A stretch of DNA of 64,000 nucleotides from Marinomonas profundi (GTDB taxonomy: Bacteria > Pseudomonadota > Gammaproteobacteria > Pseudomonadales > Marinomonadaceae), in the NCBI RefSeq assembly GCF_020694005.1, contig NZ_CP073013.1:1250578-1314577 (forward strand), written 5' to 3'. Position numbers and translations under genes: made by a program. The notes under the pieces are model-generated. The model worked only from the letters and a program-made list of their open reading frames with translations. It did no database searches and was not told the DNA's origin. This document shows, in pieces, positions 35,865-44,382 of this stretch (position 1 is its first letter; each line of letters begins with the position of its first letter).

Positions 35865-35912
35865 TTTAAGTGGCTTTGCTTTTAAGTGACTTTGCTTTTA
35901 AGTGACTTTAAT
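35865..35912. repeat. 3 x 16-bp tandem repeat upstream of the rlpA-like gene
   Basis: The unit TTTAAGTGACTTTGCT occurs at 35865-35880 (one change), 35881-35896 and, with an altered end, 35897-35912. It begins 15 bp upstream of the rlpA-like start codon, within its likely leader or promoter. Confidence 0.9.
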
Positions 35913-36162
35913 TGTCAGATGCTATGCTCTTAGTCTCATAGTAACAGATACGTCCGCCTAGCAAACTCAACCTAACGAAACATTGGTCAGCTTGTTGTCA
36001 GGTTTCTGCAGTATATTGTTTTTCTTTGCCTGAATGATGCCCAACCGCTCAGCAACATAAGCTGAGAGTATGCTTAACATCACCAGAGACGCCAATCGTG
36101 CCAGTCTATTTAAGGTATGCTTTGCACCCTTGTAACCCCATTGATTTTTTTGAATAATTAGC

Positions 36163-37242
36163 ATGATTTCCTGTCTTTTATCTCGTTGTAAAACGCCCTC
36201 AAGTTGGACAACGCCTTGGCGATTAACCGTCTTATTGGTTGTCTCTTTTGTTTTAGTAGTTTGCTTTGAATATGCAAATTTGCCCGCGGCGCTGCTGCTT
36301 GGCCCTATGATTACTGCCATTATGTTAGCCACCAGCGGCGCTGGCATTACGCTACCCAAGCCAATGTTTTTAATGGCGCAGGGCATTTTGGGGATGATGA
36401 TAGCGAACAGTTTGCCGTTAACGGTTTTCGCAAAAATCTCACAAGAATGGCCGTTGTTTCTCATTGGTACCGTGTCGACCATTGTGACATCCAGCTTTTT
36501 GGGGTGGTTACTCAGCCGCACCGGCTTATTACCCGGTACCACCGCGATTTGGGGATCGTCGCCCGGCGCAGCATCGGCCATGACCATTATGTCGGAATCC
36601 TACGGCGCCGATATGCGACTGGTGGCCTTCATGCAGTATTTGCGCGTCGCTTGTTGCGCCATTGCCGCTACCGTCGTTGCGACGGTGTTTCATGTGGATG
36701 AGTTAATTGTCGAACCCACAGATTGGCTGGGAGTTTCATCTTGGTCAGGTTTTACCCTCACGTTGGCTATCATTTTAGTCGCCTGCGTTGCGGGGGTGAT
36801 TTTACGCTTGCCTAGCGGCCCCATGCTACTGGCCCTCGCTGTAGGCTTGATGATTAAATTCTCCGGCATTCTGCCCATTGTCTTACCCAATTGGTGTTTA
36901 GCGATCAGTTTTGCGGTGTTAGGTTGGTCGATTGGCTTTCGCTTCACTCGCCAAGTATTACGACATGCGTGGTATGTTTTCCCTCACGTATTAGGGGCCA
37001 TCCTCGCGCTGATTGCGATCAATGCTTGTGTTGCCATGCTGTTGATTAGCTTTGCGGATATCGACCCACTCACAGCCTTTCTCGCCACCAGCCCAGGTGG
37101 GGCCGACTCCGTTGCTATTATCGCCGCGTCCACCCGTGCGGATGTGTCGTTTGTGATGGCGATGCAGGTAGCGCGCTTTTTATTGGTGCTGCTTGCTGGG
37201 CCAATGCTCGCCCGCTGGCTTTCGAGCATTAAAGCAATCTAA
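36163..37242 (+). CDS. AbrB-family membrane protein (putative ammonia monooxygenase-like)
   Basis: The 359-residue protein has nine to ten hydrophobic segments and two copies of the AbrB-type membrane repeat. The first half has PAALLLGPMITAIMLATSGAG and TTAIWGSSPGAASAMTIMSE; the second has LRLPSGPMLLALAVGLMIKF and ATSPGGADSVAIIAASTRAD. The matching PGAASA and PGGADS motifs mark the internal duplication. Members have been called ammonia monooxygenase or regulator of aidB expression, but biochemical function is not established; a transporter role is likely. The start is uncertain because of short upstream ATG options. Confidence 0.8.
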   Translation: MISCLLSRCKTPSSWTTPWRLTVLLVVSFVLVVCFEYANLPAALLLGPMITAIMLATSGAGITLPKPMFLMAQGILGMMIANSLPLTVFAKISQEWPLFLIGTVSTIVTSSFLGWLLSRTGLLPGTTAIWGSSPGAASAMTIMSESYGADMRLVAFMQYLRVACCAIAATVVATVFHVDELIVEPTDWLGVSSWSGFTLTLAIILVACVAGVILRLPSGPMLLALAVGLMIKFSGILPIVLPNWCLAISFAVLGWSIGFRFTRQVLRHAWYVFPHVLGAILALIAINACVAMLLISFADIDPLTAFLATSPGGADSVAIIAASTRADVSFVMAMQVARFLLVLLAGPMLARWLSSIKAI

Positions 37243-37284
37243 AACGAAAGCAATCTAAAATAAAAACAGCCTAAAACGAAAAAA
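37234..37284 (+). repeat. About 16-bp degenerate tandem repeat at the end of the AbrB-family gene
   Basis: CTAAAACGAAA-type units recur at 37239, 37255 and 37271, beginning at the stop codon and running up to the terminator. The copies are imperfect (the middle one has ATAAAAA in place of ACGAAA). Confidence 0.75.
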
Positions 37285-37302
37285 CCACCCGAAGGTGGTT
37301 TT
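37280..37302. terminator. Bidirectional terminator between AbrB-family gene and cdd
   Basis: AAAAACCACC-CGAA-GGTGGTTTTT is a perfect 10-bp stem with A and T runs, between the convergent genes. Confidence 0.9.
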
Positions 37303-37321
37303 TAAAAACAACAATTAAGCG

Positions 37322-37738
37322 CTAGCTGGCTTGTTCAAGATTTTCCGGACCAAATGAAAAAGGCAATAGCTCGTTCAGAGTAAGGGATTTTCTTACCCCT
37401 TCTGCGCCGCAAATATGAACCTTGGTATCCACCGAAGAAAATTCACGAATCTTTTGCCGACAACCACCGCAAGGCGTAACCAATCCGTCGCCTTTGCCTA
37501 TAACGTAAATGTCTTGAATTTGCGTTTCACCATCCAGCACCATAGCGGCAATCGCCCCCGCTTCAGCACAGGTGCCTTCTGGGTAAGCAGCGTTTTCCAC
37601 ATTGCAACCAGAGTAACGCTTACCACTGGCGGTCAAAATAGCCGCACCAACAGGAAAGTGAGAATAAGGCACGTACGCCTTATTCATCGCGTCTTTCGCA
37701 AGTTCAAACAATTTAGCACCTTGTTTTACATCAGGCAT
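37322..37738 (-). CDS. cdd: Cytidine deaminase
   Basis: The 138-residue protein is a homotetrameric-type cytidine deaminase: YSHFPVGAAILTASGKRYSG, the catalytic CNVENAAYPEGTCAEAGAIA (Cys zinc ligand and Glu) and VTPCGGCRQKIREF (two Cys zinc ligands). It turns cytidine and deoxycytidine into uridine forms. It lies 17 bp after the last permease gene of a nucleoside-type ABC transporter, so uptake and salvage are probably encoded as one operon. Confidence 0.94.
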   Translation of the reverse strand: MPDVKQGAKLFELAKDAMNKAYVPYSHFPVGAAILTASGKRYSGCNVENAAYPEGTCAEAGAIAAMVLDGETQIQDIYVIGKGDGLVTPCGGCRQKIREFSSVDTKVHICGAEGVRKSLTLNELLPFSFGPENLEQAS

Positions 37739-37755
37739 GGTTTAAATCCAACATA

Positions 37756-38724
37756 TTAAGCTCGCTCTTTCACATAGGGTCGACCAATGGCTTTTGGCGC
37801 AATGGCTTTACCGATAAAACCCGCCAGCAACAACACAGTCAACACATAAGGTAAGACTTCAATGGCTTGCACTGGCACTTGGCCAATACCTGGAATCTCA
37901 ACACCTTGCATACGCACTGCAACCGCGTCTAAGAAGCCAAATAACAAACAGGCTAATAGCACAGGAACCGGACGCCATTTACCAAAGATCAACGCCGCTA
38001 ACGCCATATAGCCTTTACCGGCACTCATGTCTTTTAAAAAACCCGCATTATGGGCGGTCGACAAATACGCGCCTGCCAAGCCACATAAAATGCCACACAC
38101 GATCAAAGCGCGATAACGAATTAAAGCAACGGAAATGCCCGCCGTATCCACCGCATGAGGGTTTTCCCCCACCGCCCGCAAACGCAAACCAAAGCGCGTT
38201 TTGTAAATCACCCAATAGGTCACAGGCACCATGGCAAACGCCAAGTACACCAGGATATTATGCCCACTGAGCAAATTCGAATAAATCGCGCCAATCACCG
38301 GCACATCTTGCAAGGCATCGGCAAAGGGGAAGGTGATGTCTAAGAAACGTTCGTTCCCAGACAACGCCGGAGTTTGTCCGCCCATACCAAACCAATGCAT
38401 CGACAAGGTAACGGTCAACCCCGCCACAATGGTATTAATCGCCACACCCGACACAATATGATCGCCGCGGTGCGTAATACAGGCAAAACCGTGGATCATC
38501 GCCAAGGAGACCGAGGCTAAAATACCAAAGCACAAGCCAATCCAGGCTGAACCAAATATCGCCGCCCCTGCGGCAGCGGCAAACGCGCTACCAAGAATTT
38601 TCCCTTCTAAGCCGATGTCGACAATCCCCGCGCGCTCAGAAAACAAGCCCGCCAACGCGGCGAAAATAAGCGGCGTAGAAACGCGCATTGTCGCGTCTAA
38701 CATGAGTATCAATGTTTCAAACAT
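37756..38724 (-). CDS. Nucleoside-type ABC transporter permease (second permease)
   Basis: The 322-residue inner-membrane protein has multiple hydrophobic helices and the BPD_transp_2 pattern: TPLIFAALAGLFSERAGIVDIGLEGKILG at the N terminus and RLRAVGENPHAVDTAGISVA plus GKGYMALAALIFGKWRPVPV later. These are typical of YufQ/NupQ/BmpC-like permeases that work with BMP-family binding proteins. It lies 9 bp after its partner permease. With cdd downstream, nucleosides are the likely cargo. Confidence 0.9.
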   Translation of the reverse strand: MFETLILMLDATMRVSTPLIFAALAGLFSERAGIVDIGLEGKILGSAFAAAAGAAIFGSAWIGLCFGILASVSLAMIHGFACITHRGDHIVSGVAINTIVAGLTVTLSMHWFGMGGQTPALSGNERFLDITFPFADALQDVPVIGAIYSNLLSGHNILVYLAFAMVPVTYWVIYKTRFGLRLRAVGENPHAVDTAGISVALIRYRALIVCGILCGLAGAYLSTAHNAGFLKDMSAGKGYMALAALIFGKWRPVPVLLACLLFGFLDAVAVRMQGVEIPGIGQVPVQAIEVLPYVLTVLLLAGFIGKAIAPKAIGRPYVKERA

Positions 38725-38733
38725 AATTGTCCC

Positions 38734-39831
38734 CTACGCGACCGCTCTGCGAATAAAAAAGCCTTCGATACGATCTTTAAACATATGCTCAAGCGCACCT
38801 GAAAATAAGATCACCAAACCTTGAATCACCACGACAATTTCAGGCGTAATGGTGGGAATCTCAAACGCCAACTCAGCCCCACCTTGATACAAGGCGCCAA
38901 ACAGTACCGCCGCTAAAACAATACCAATCGGATGATTACGTCCCATCAAGGCCACCGCAATCCCCGCAAAACCATACCCTGCGGTAAAGTTTAGCAATAG
39001 GCTATGGTTTACCCCCATGATTTCATTTAGGCCCACAAAACCCGCCAAACCGCCCGATATCAACATCGCCCAAATGGTCACTTTCGCGGTATCAATCCCA
39101 GCGTAACGCGCCGCGCTAGGGCTGGTTCCTAATGTACGCAACTGATAACCCCAACGCGTATGCCAAATTAATCCCCACACAAACACACAACAAATCAGTG
39201 CCCAAATAAACGCCAGATTCAAGGGGGAATCACCGATATCTATCCCCAAAGGAGAGAAGATTTCATGCAAATACGGTAGCCATGCATTCTCTTCAAACGT
39301 TCGGCTATTGGGCGCCATGCGACCGTCTTCTTTTAGCCAATTGACAATTAAGTAAACCATCAAAGACGAGGCAATAAAGTTGAACATAATGGTGGTGATA
39401 ACAATGTGACTACCACGGCGCGCTTGTAAATACGCTGGAATATAGCCCCATGCCGCCCCAAATACCGCGGCACCAATAACAGCCAAAGGCGCAATCACGT
39501 AAAAGGGCATGGTGTGATCCAATGATAAACAGATCAAGCCAACCCCTAAACCACCAATATAGGCTTGGCCTTCACCACCGATATTGAACAAGCCGCCTTT
39601 AAAGGCCACCGATACGGCCAAGCCAGTAAAGATAAGATTGGTGGCGTAATACAAGGTGTAACCCACACCTTCGCTATAACCAAATGCGCCGTAGATTAAG
39701 TAACCCGCGGCTTCAATGGGGTTTTCGCCAATCGCCAGAATCACCAAACCAGACACAAAAAACGCCAGTGACACATTTAAAATAGGAATAAGGGCCATGT
39801 TGACCCAAGCTGGAACTTTTGCCTGACTCAT
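38734..39831 (-). CDS. Nucleoside-type ABC transporter permease (first permease)
   Basis: The 365-residue protein has about nine hydrophobic segments and the YufP/NupP-like sequence VAFKGGLFNIGGEGQAYIGG, RRGSHIVITTIMFNFIASSL, LGTSPSAARYAGIDTAKVTI and GYGFAGIAVALMGRNHPIGI. It forms the channel with the second permease. Its ATG overlaps the ATPase stop by 4 bases, so the three membrane-complex genes are coupled. Confidence 0.9.
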   Translation of the reverse strand: MSQAKVPAWVNMALIPILNVSLAFFVSGLVILAIGENPIEAAGYLIYGAFGYSEGVGYTLYYATNLIFTGLAVSVAFKGGLFNIGGEGQAYIGGLGVGLICLSLDHTMPFYVIAPLAVIGAAVFGAAWGYIPAYLQARRGSHIVITTIMFNFIASSLMVYLIVNWLKEDGRMAPNSRTFEENAWLPYLHEIFSPLGIDIGDSPLNLAFIWALICCVFVWGLIWHTRWGYQLRTLGTSPSAARYAGIDTAKVTIWAMLISGGLAGFVGLNEIMGVNHSLLLNFTAGYGFAGIAVALMGRNHPIGIVLAAVLFGALYQGGAELAFEIPTITPEIVVVIQGLVILFSGALEHMFKDRIEGFFIRRAVA

Positions 39832-41414
39832 ACGGACTCCCCTTCTTTTTCTGTGCCTTCTTTTTCTGTGCCTTCTTTTTCTGTGTAATGGGCATTCGCC
39901 ATCATTAAGCCAAGGGTTCGTTCGTCAGCGTCTTTTGCATCAAGCTCACCCACCACCGCACCATCAAACATCACTATAATGCGATCACTCAGTGCCATAA
40001 TTTCATCCAATTCAACCGACACCAGCAAAATGGCTTTGCCCGCATCGCGTAATTTAACAATTTGCTCGTGAATATTTTCTATCGCGCCGATGTCCACCCC
40101 GCGGGTTGGCTGACCAATCAGCAACACTTCAGGGTTTTGTTCCACTTCACGGGCAATCACAATTTTTTGCTGATTACCGCCTGAAAAATTAGCGGTTTTC
40201 AAATATGGGTTAGGTGGACGAACGTCCCACGCCGTCATGCGCTCATTACATTCATCAAGCATCGCCTTGCGATTCATCAAGACTTTGCCGTTGTAAGCAG
40301 AGGAATTATGATAACCCAACACCGCGGCTTCATAGGCTTCAAAGCCCGTAACCAAGCCCATTTTATGGCGATCTTCTGGCACATGAGCCATTTTCAGATC
40401 ACGCATTTGGGCGGCGTCTTTTGGCGCTTTCGCGGTAATCACTTGACCGGCAAAATGAATTTCGCCTTCGTCCATCGCAGTGATACCAGAGAGCACATTC
40501 AGCAGCTCACTTTGTCCGTTACCAGACACACCCGCAATGCCTAAAATCTCACCCGCACGCAGCTCTAGACTGACATTTTTCAGACGCTTAACGCCTTGGC
40601 TGTCCAATTGAGACAGGTTCTGCGCAGACAGCAAAACCTGACTCGGCTTGGCCTCGCCTTTATTAACCGTAAGGCGAACTTTCTTACCCACCATTAATTC
40701 GGCAAGCTCTTCCTTGCTGGTCTGAGCCGTTTCACGATGGGCGACCATTTCACCTTGGCGCATCACTGACACATTGTCGGTGGAAGCCATGATTTCACGT
40801 AATTTGTGGGTGATTAACAAGACAGTAACGCCCTGATCTTTTAGGGCTTTTAAAATACGGAATAGATGATCCGCTTCTTGCGGTGTCAACACACCGGTGG
40901 GCTCATCTAGAATCAGAATACGGGCACCACGATACAGTGCTTTTAAGATCTCAACTCGCTGCTGTAAACCCACCGGAAGTTCTTCTACTATGGCGTCGAC
41001 ATCAATATCCAAGCTATATTCGTGGGCTAAGCGTTGTAGCTCTACACGCGCCGCGCCAATGCCATTTTTTAGCAAGGCGCCGCCTTCGGCTCCCAGCATC
41101 ACGTTTTCAAGTACGCTGAAGTTTTCCACTAACATAAAATGCTGATGCACCATGCCGATACCCGCATTGATCGCGTCTTGCGAACTGCGAATATCAACAC
41201 GCTTACCATCGACTTCAATATGTCCGGTATCGGCCTCATAAAAGCCATAAATGATACTCATCAAAGTGGATTTACCCGCGCCGTTTTCACCGATAATTCC
41301 GTGAATCGTACCCACCGGCACTTGTAAGCAAATGTCTTTATTGGCCTGAACGGCACCAAAACGTTTACTGATGTCTCGCAACTCAATTGCGTATGGCATT
41401 GTTTTATTTGTCAT
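39828..41414 (-). CDS. Nucleoside-type ABC transporter double ATPase
   Basis: The 528-residue protein has two ABC domains like sugar and nucleoside importers. The first has Walker A GENGAGKST and Walker B LILDEPTGVLTP; the second has the variant site GVSGNGQSE, signature FSGGNQQKIVIAREV and LIGQPTRGVDIG. FGAVQANKDICLQVPVGTIH at the front is typical of YufO/NupO. Only the first domain has a full Walker A, as in other members. The C terminus is extended by a three-copy EKEGT repeat from a 15-bp tandem repeat. Confidence 0.92.
   Translation of the reverse strand: MTNKTMPYAIELRDISKRFGAVQANKDICLQVPVGTIHGIIGENGAGKSTLMSIIYGFYEADTGHIEVDGKRVDIRSSQDAINAGIGMVHQHFMLVENFSVLENVMLGAEGGALLKNGIGAARVELQRLAHEYSLDIDVDAIVEELPVGLQQRVEILKALYRGARILILDEPTGVLTPQEADHLFRILKALKDQGVTVLLITHKLREIMASTDNVSVMRQGEMVAHRETAQTSKEELAELMVGKKVRLTVNKGEAKPSQVLLSAQNLSQLDSQGVKRLKNVSLELRAGEILGIAGVSGNGQSELLNVLSGITAMDEGEIHFAGQVITAKAPKDAAQMRDLKMAHVPEDRHKMGLVTGFEAYEAAVLGYHNSSAYNGKVLMNRKAMLDECNERMTAWDVRPPNPYLKTANFSGGNQQKIVIAREVEQNPEVLLIGQPTRGVDIGAIENIHEQIVKLRDAGKAILLVSVELDEIMALSDRIIVMFDGAVVGELDAKDADERTLGLMMANAHYTEKEGTEKEGTEKEGESV
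39841..39885 (-). repeat. 3 x 15-bp perfect tandem repeat at the ABC ATPase C terminus
   Basis: Three identical copies of CCTTCTTTTTCTGTG (39841-39855, 39856-39870, 39871-39885) encode EKEGT units in frame at the end of the ATPase, after its conserved domains. Confidence 0.97.
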
Positions 41415-41457
41415 ATCAAAAAGGAATTCATCTGCTTATAAATAAAAATACTAGGGC

Positions 41458-41491
41458 AAAAAAAACAGCTACCTACCAACGTAGATAACTG
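41458..41491 (-). terminator. Attenuating hairpin between binding protein and ATPase genes
   Basis: On the minus strand CAGTTATCTAC-GTTG-GTAGGTAGCTG (with G-U pairs) is followed by eight T. It lies in the 91-bp gap after the binding protein gene, so it should favour binding protein over membrane components. Confidence 0.75.
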
Positions 41492-41505
41492 TTTCCGTCT
41501 GCAAC

Positions 41506-42498
41506 TTAGTAGTTACACGTATTATCAGACATGTAATCGTGTACTTTAATGTCACCGCTGATAATTTTCGCACGAATATCACTGACCTTCGTTTTCATTT
41601 CCTCGGTAATGAGATTCACATTATGCTCATCCTGAGCCCAATCAACACCACCTTCGGCTAAACCAAGTACCACTAAACCCGGCTCCCAAGTACCCGCCGC
41701 CGCGTCTTTGTAAGTCTTATAGGCCGCTTCATCCACTCGCTTAACCATAGAGGTCAACATGGTGCCTGGCTGAATGTGGTTTTGGTTTGAATCGACACCA
41801 ATCGCCAATTTGCCTTCGTCTTTTGCCGCTTGGTACACACCGATACCTGTGCCGCCCGCCGCCGCAAAGACAACATCTGCGCCTTTAGAGAACTGGCTCT
41901 TAGCAAGTTCAGAGCCCTTTGTTGGGTCATTAAAGGCCGCGCCAGTGGAACCCGTCATATTTTGCAGAATGGTCGCGCTAGGCGACGCGTATTTCACCCC
42001 TTGCTCGTAACCACAACCAAACTTACGAATCAGAGGAATATCCATCCCACCGACAAAACCAACCGTATTGGTTTTCGATGCCATAGACGCTAGGGCACCA
42101 ATCAAAAAGGACCCTTCATGTTCTTTAAACACCACCGACTGAACATTTGGCAGGTCAATCACACCATCAATAATAGTGAACTGAACGTCTGGAAAATCTT
42201 TCGCGACCTTCTCTACCGCCGACGTCATATTGAAGCCAACGGTAACAATAGGAGAATAACCGCGCTTAGCAAGACGACGTAAACCTTGTTCTACCTGTGC
42301 TTCGTTTTTCGGTTCAAATTCGCGTACTTTAATACCAGTATCCGCGATGTACTTTTTAACGCCGTTGTAAACACCTTCATTAAAAGACTTATCGAATTTA
42401 CCAGCTTGGTCATAAACCACTGCAGGTTCGGTTGCCGCGTGAGCCATGCCCGATGAGATGGCCAGCGCCGTGACTGACGCAAGAAAGACTGCTTTCAT
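41506..42498 (-). CDS. BMP-family nucleoside-binding periplasmic protein
   Basis: The 330-residue protein has a signal peptide (about 1-21, ending AHA-AT) and the BMP/PnrA pattern: VVYDQAGKFDKSFNEGVYNG, PIVTVGFNMTSAVEKVAKDF, HEGSFLIGALASMASKTNTV, GFVGGMDIPLIRKFGCGYEQ, DVVFAAAGGTGIGVYQAAKD and GVDSNQNHIQPGTMLTSMVK. Family members bind purine or pyrimidine nucleosides. It is the first gene of the leftward operon with two permeases, the ATPase and cdd. AGAGGAATTGGA provides the ribosome binding site. Confidence 0.92.
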   Translation of the reverse strand: MKAVFLASVTALAISSGMAHAATEPAVVYDQAGKFDKSFNEGVYNGVKKYIADTGIKVREFEPKNEAQVEQGLRRLAKRGYSPIVTVGFNMTSAVEKVAKDFPDVQFTIIDGVIDLPNVQSVVFKEHEGSFLIGALASMASKTNTVGFVGGMDIPLIRKFGCGYEQGVKYASPSATILQNMTGSTGAAFNDPTKGSELAKSQFSKGADVVFAAAGGTGIGVYQAAKDEGKLAIGVDSNQNHIQPGTMLTSMVKRVDEAAYKTYKDAAAGTWEPGLVVLGLAEGGVDWAQDEHNVNLITEEMKTKVSDIRAKIISGDIKVHDYMSDNTCNY

Positions 42499-42629
42499 TC
42501 CAATTCCTCTTATATGTAATTTAATCTAGGTACAATTTAATCAAGGCAATAAATCTTGCCTAACTGGTCAAAAATAAACCCATTAGCAGAATACCGCAAT
42601 GTAATCTGCACATTTCAAGCAACATTTTT

Positions 42630-42660
42630 ACGCCTATCGTCCATCTGATAGGCGTTTTTC
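42630..42660 (+). terminator. Hairpin with T-run pointing along the plus strand, no upstream plus-strand gene
   Basis: ACGCCTATC-GTCCATCT-GATAGGCGT is followed by TTTTTC on the plus strand. Both flanking genes (the binding protein and mutM) are on the minus strand, on which the hairpin is followed by A rather than T. It may end an unannotated plus-strand RNA or be an RNA structure in the binding protein leader. Confidence 0.55.
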
Positions 42661-42742
42661 GCAGACCGACACGCTCAACCTTCGCATACCGGTACTTCAA
42701 CCATAGTCGATAGCAATTCTTATGCCTACTATACACAAATGG

Positions 42743-43561
42743 TCAAGATTGGCATTGGCTACAAAATACCGTACTGCGCTGGGCTTGGCGGATCTCTTTA
42801 AGGGGAGCGCTACAGACTAAACAAGGCTTTTCCGCTCGACCATAAACCGCCAGCTCCTGCTTAAAATAACCTGGCTTACCATCACCACCAACAAAGTCTT
42901 TTAACGTCGTACCGCCCTGTTTAATAGCCGCCGCCAGCACCACTTTAATGCACTCAACCAAACGCGCCAAACGGGCTTTACTAACCTTACCAGCCAAACG
43001 ATCAGGACGAATCCCCGCTTTAAACAAGGCCTCATTGGCGTAAATATTGCCAACTCCCACCACAACCTTACTGTCCATAATAAAGGTCTTAATGGGAACC
43101 TTACGACCTTTGGCACGCGCAGATAACATATCGACATTAAACGCTTCAGATAAAGGCTCAGGCCCCAGATGCTTTATTAGCGCATGTTCGTTCCAGTCAT
43201 CTGTGGTCCACAGAATCGCACCAAAGCGACGAGGGTCGGTATACCTTAGCCATACGTCATCATCGGCAAAACAAAAATCCACATGATCGTGAAACAGCGG
43301 CGGCGTCTCGGCAGGGACAAAATACAAGCTACCTGACATGCCTAAATGAACAATCAAGGTGCCTTTTGAGGTATGAATACCAATGTATTTGCCACGTCGA
43401 GAAAGATGCGTGATCTCTTGACCCAGCATCTCTGAGCTTAGCTCTGGTGTAATCAACCAACGCAGCTTTGGCTGACGAATATCGACCCTAGCAAGCGAAC
43501 GCCCCACTAGCTTGGGCTCAATGCCTCGTAACGTGGTTTCTACTTCTGGTAATTCTGGCAT
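42743..43561 (-). CDS. mutM: Formamidopyrimidine-DNA glycosylase
   Basis: The 272-residue protein starts MPELPEVETTLRGIEPKLVG, with Pro2 as nucleophile and Glu3 as acid, and ends with the zinc finger CLVCSAPLKEIRQAQRSTVF-CSQC. The H2TH region VGNIYANEALFKAGI is present. It removes 8-oxoguanine and formamidopyrimidines. The ATG at 43561 follows GAGGTCA and is fixed by the need for Pro2. Its place after rpmB-rpmG is the common gammaproteobacterial order. Confidence 0.96.
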   Translation of the reverse strand: MPELPEVETTLRGIEPKLVGRSLARVDIRQPKLRWLITPELSSEMLGQEITHLSRRGKYIGIHTSKGTLIVHLGMSGSLYFVPAETPPLFHDHVDFCFADDDVWLRYTDPRRFGAILWTTDDWNEHALIKHLGPEPLSEAFNVDMLSARAKGRKVPIKTFIMDSKVVVGVGNIYANEALFKAGIRPDRLAGKVSKARLARLVECIKVVLAAAIKQGGTTLKDFVGGDGKPGYFKQELAVYGRAEKPCLVCSAPLKEIRQAQRSTVFCSQCQS

Positions 43562-43687
43562 GATTGACCTCAATGATGACCAAGTACAGACAATACTGAG
43601 TAAATAAATAAAGCGCCGCTAACAACGACAGAAAACATACTGACCAAATGAACAACTTTCTTCTACTACTATCTTTATACTAGATAC

Positions 43688-43713
43688 AAAAAAACCGACT
43701 CAATGAGTCGGTT
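43688..43713 (-). terminator. Hairpin after rpmG
   Basis: AACCGACTC-AAT-GAGTCGGTT is followed on the minus strand by a T-run. It lies about 20 bp after the rpmG stop and separates it from mutM. Confidence 0.85.
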
Positions 43714-43734
43714 CTTTTTGACAAAAAACAAAAA

Positions 43735-43905
43735 TTATTTAATTTTCGCTTCTTTGTACATAACGTGCTTACGTACCACTGGGTCAAACTTTTTCATTTC
43801 AAGTTTGTCAGGAGTATTTCGCTTGTTCTTGTCAGTTGTGTAAAAGTGACCAGTACCAGCAGAAGATACCATGCGAATTAGATCGCGAGCGCCTTTAGAA
43901 GCCAT
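43735..43905 (-). CDS. rpmG: 50S ribosomal protein L33
   Basis: The 56-residue product begins [20 protein letters not shown] and continues [30 protein letters not shown], ending KEAKIK. It matches the long proteobacterial L33, including the [11 protein letters not shown] and [11 protein letters not shown] blocks, and it lacks the CxxC zinc pairs of the alternative form. It binds 23S rRNA near the E site. It starts 11 bp after rpmB and is co-transcribed with it. Confidence 0.96.
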   Translation of the reverse strand: MASKGARDLIRMVSSAGTGHFYTTDKNKRNTPDKLEMKKFDPVVRKHVMYKEAKIK

Positions 43906-43916
43906 GATTCAGATCC

Positions 43917-44153
43917 TTATACTTTTTCGCCGTTAGCGCGCATTTCAACAAGTACTGTTTCAATGCCCTTTTTATCGATAATACGCATACCTTTAGAAGA
44001 TACACGTAAACGGATGTAGCGGTTTTCACCTTCGACCCAAAAACGGTGCCAATGAAGGTTAGGAAGAAAACGGCGCTTAGTACGACGCTTTGAGTGAGAA
44101 ACGTTATTACCTGTAATAGGACGTTTCCCAGTAACTTGACATACGCGAGACAT
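43917..44153 (-). CDS. rpmB: 50S ribosomal protein L28
   Basis: The 78-residue protein starts [20 protein letters not shown] and has [20 protein letters not shown] and a C-terminal [14 protein letters not shown], the full L28 sequence type of gammaproteobacteria without zinc cysteines. It is a structural large-subunit protein. Together with rpmG it forms the usual rpmBG operon upstream of mutM. Confidence 0.97.
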   Translation of the reverse strand: MSRVCQVTGKRPITGNNVSHSKRRTKRRFLPNLHWHRFWVEGENRYIRLRVSSKGMRIIDKKGIETVLVEMRANGEKV

Positions 44154-44382
44154 AATTAAATACCTTTTGCTATCCAGAAAGATTATTGGAAGTGTTTCAC
44201 TTCCTCAGGCGGAGCATGATTCCTTATGAATCAAAAAAATCCCATACCGAGGATATAGCGGCGCGCATTTTCCCATAAGCTCACCCATTGAGCAATTCTT
44301 TTGTTAAAAAATGATCAATTCAACAACCTAATGCGAAGCGAGGCTTGGATTCAGCAACGACTCCCCAACCCTCTCCCGTCCA

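Noticed and set aside
35967..36587. 206-residue minus-strand open frame overlapping the AbrB-family gene
   Set aside because: It overlaps the conserved plus-strand membrane protein in an antiparallel frame and has no family features; the plus-strand gene shows clear duplicated AbrB motifs.
36163..37242. Ammonia monooxygenase
   Set aside because: The AbrB-family name is historical; there are no copper-site or AmoA features, only a duplicated membrane domain.
39841..39885. Repeat-in-toxin or functional binding tail on the ABC ATPase
   Set aside because: Perfect DNA identity of the 15-bp units and similar repeats at other gene ends favour recent slippage over a selected motif.
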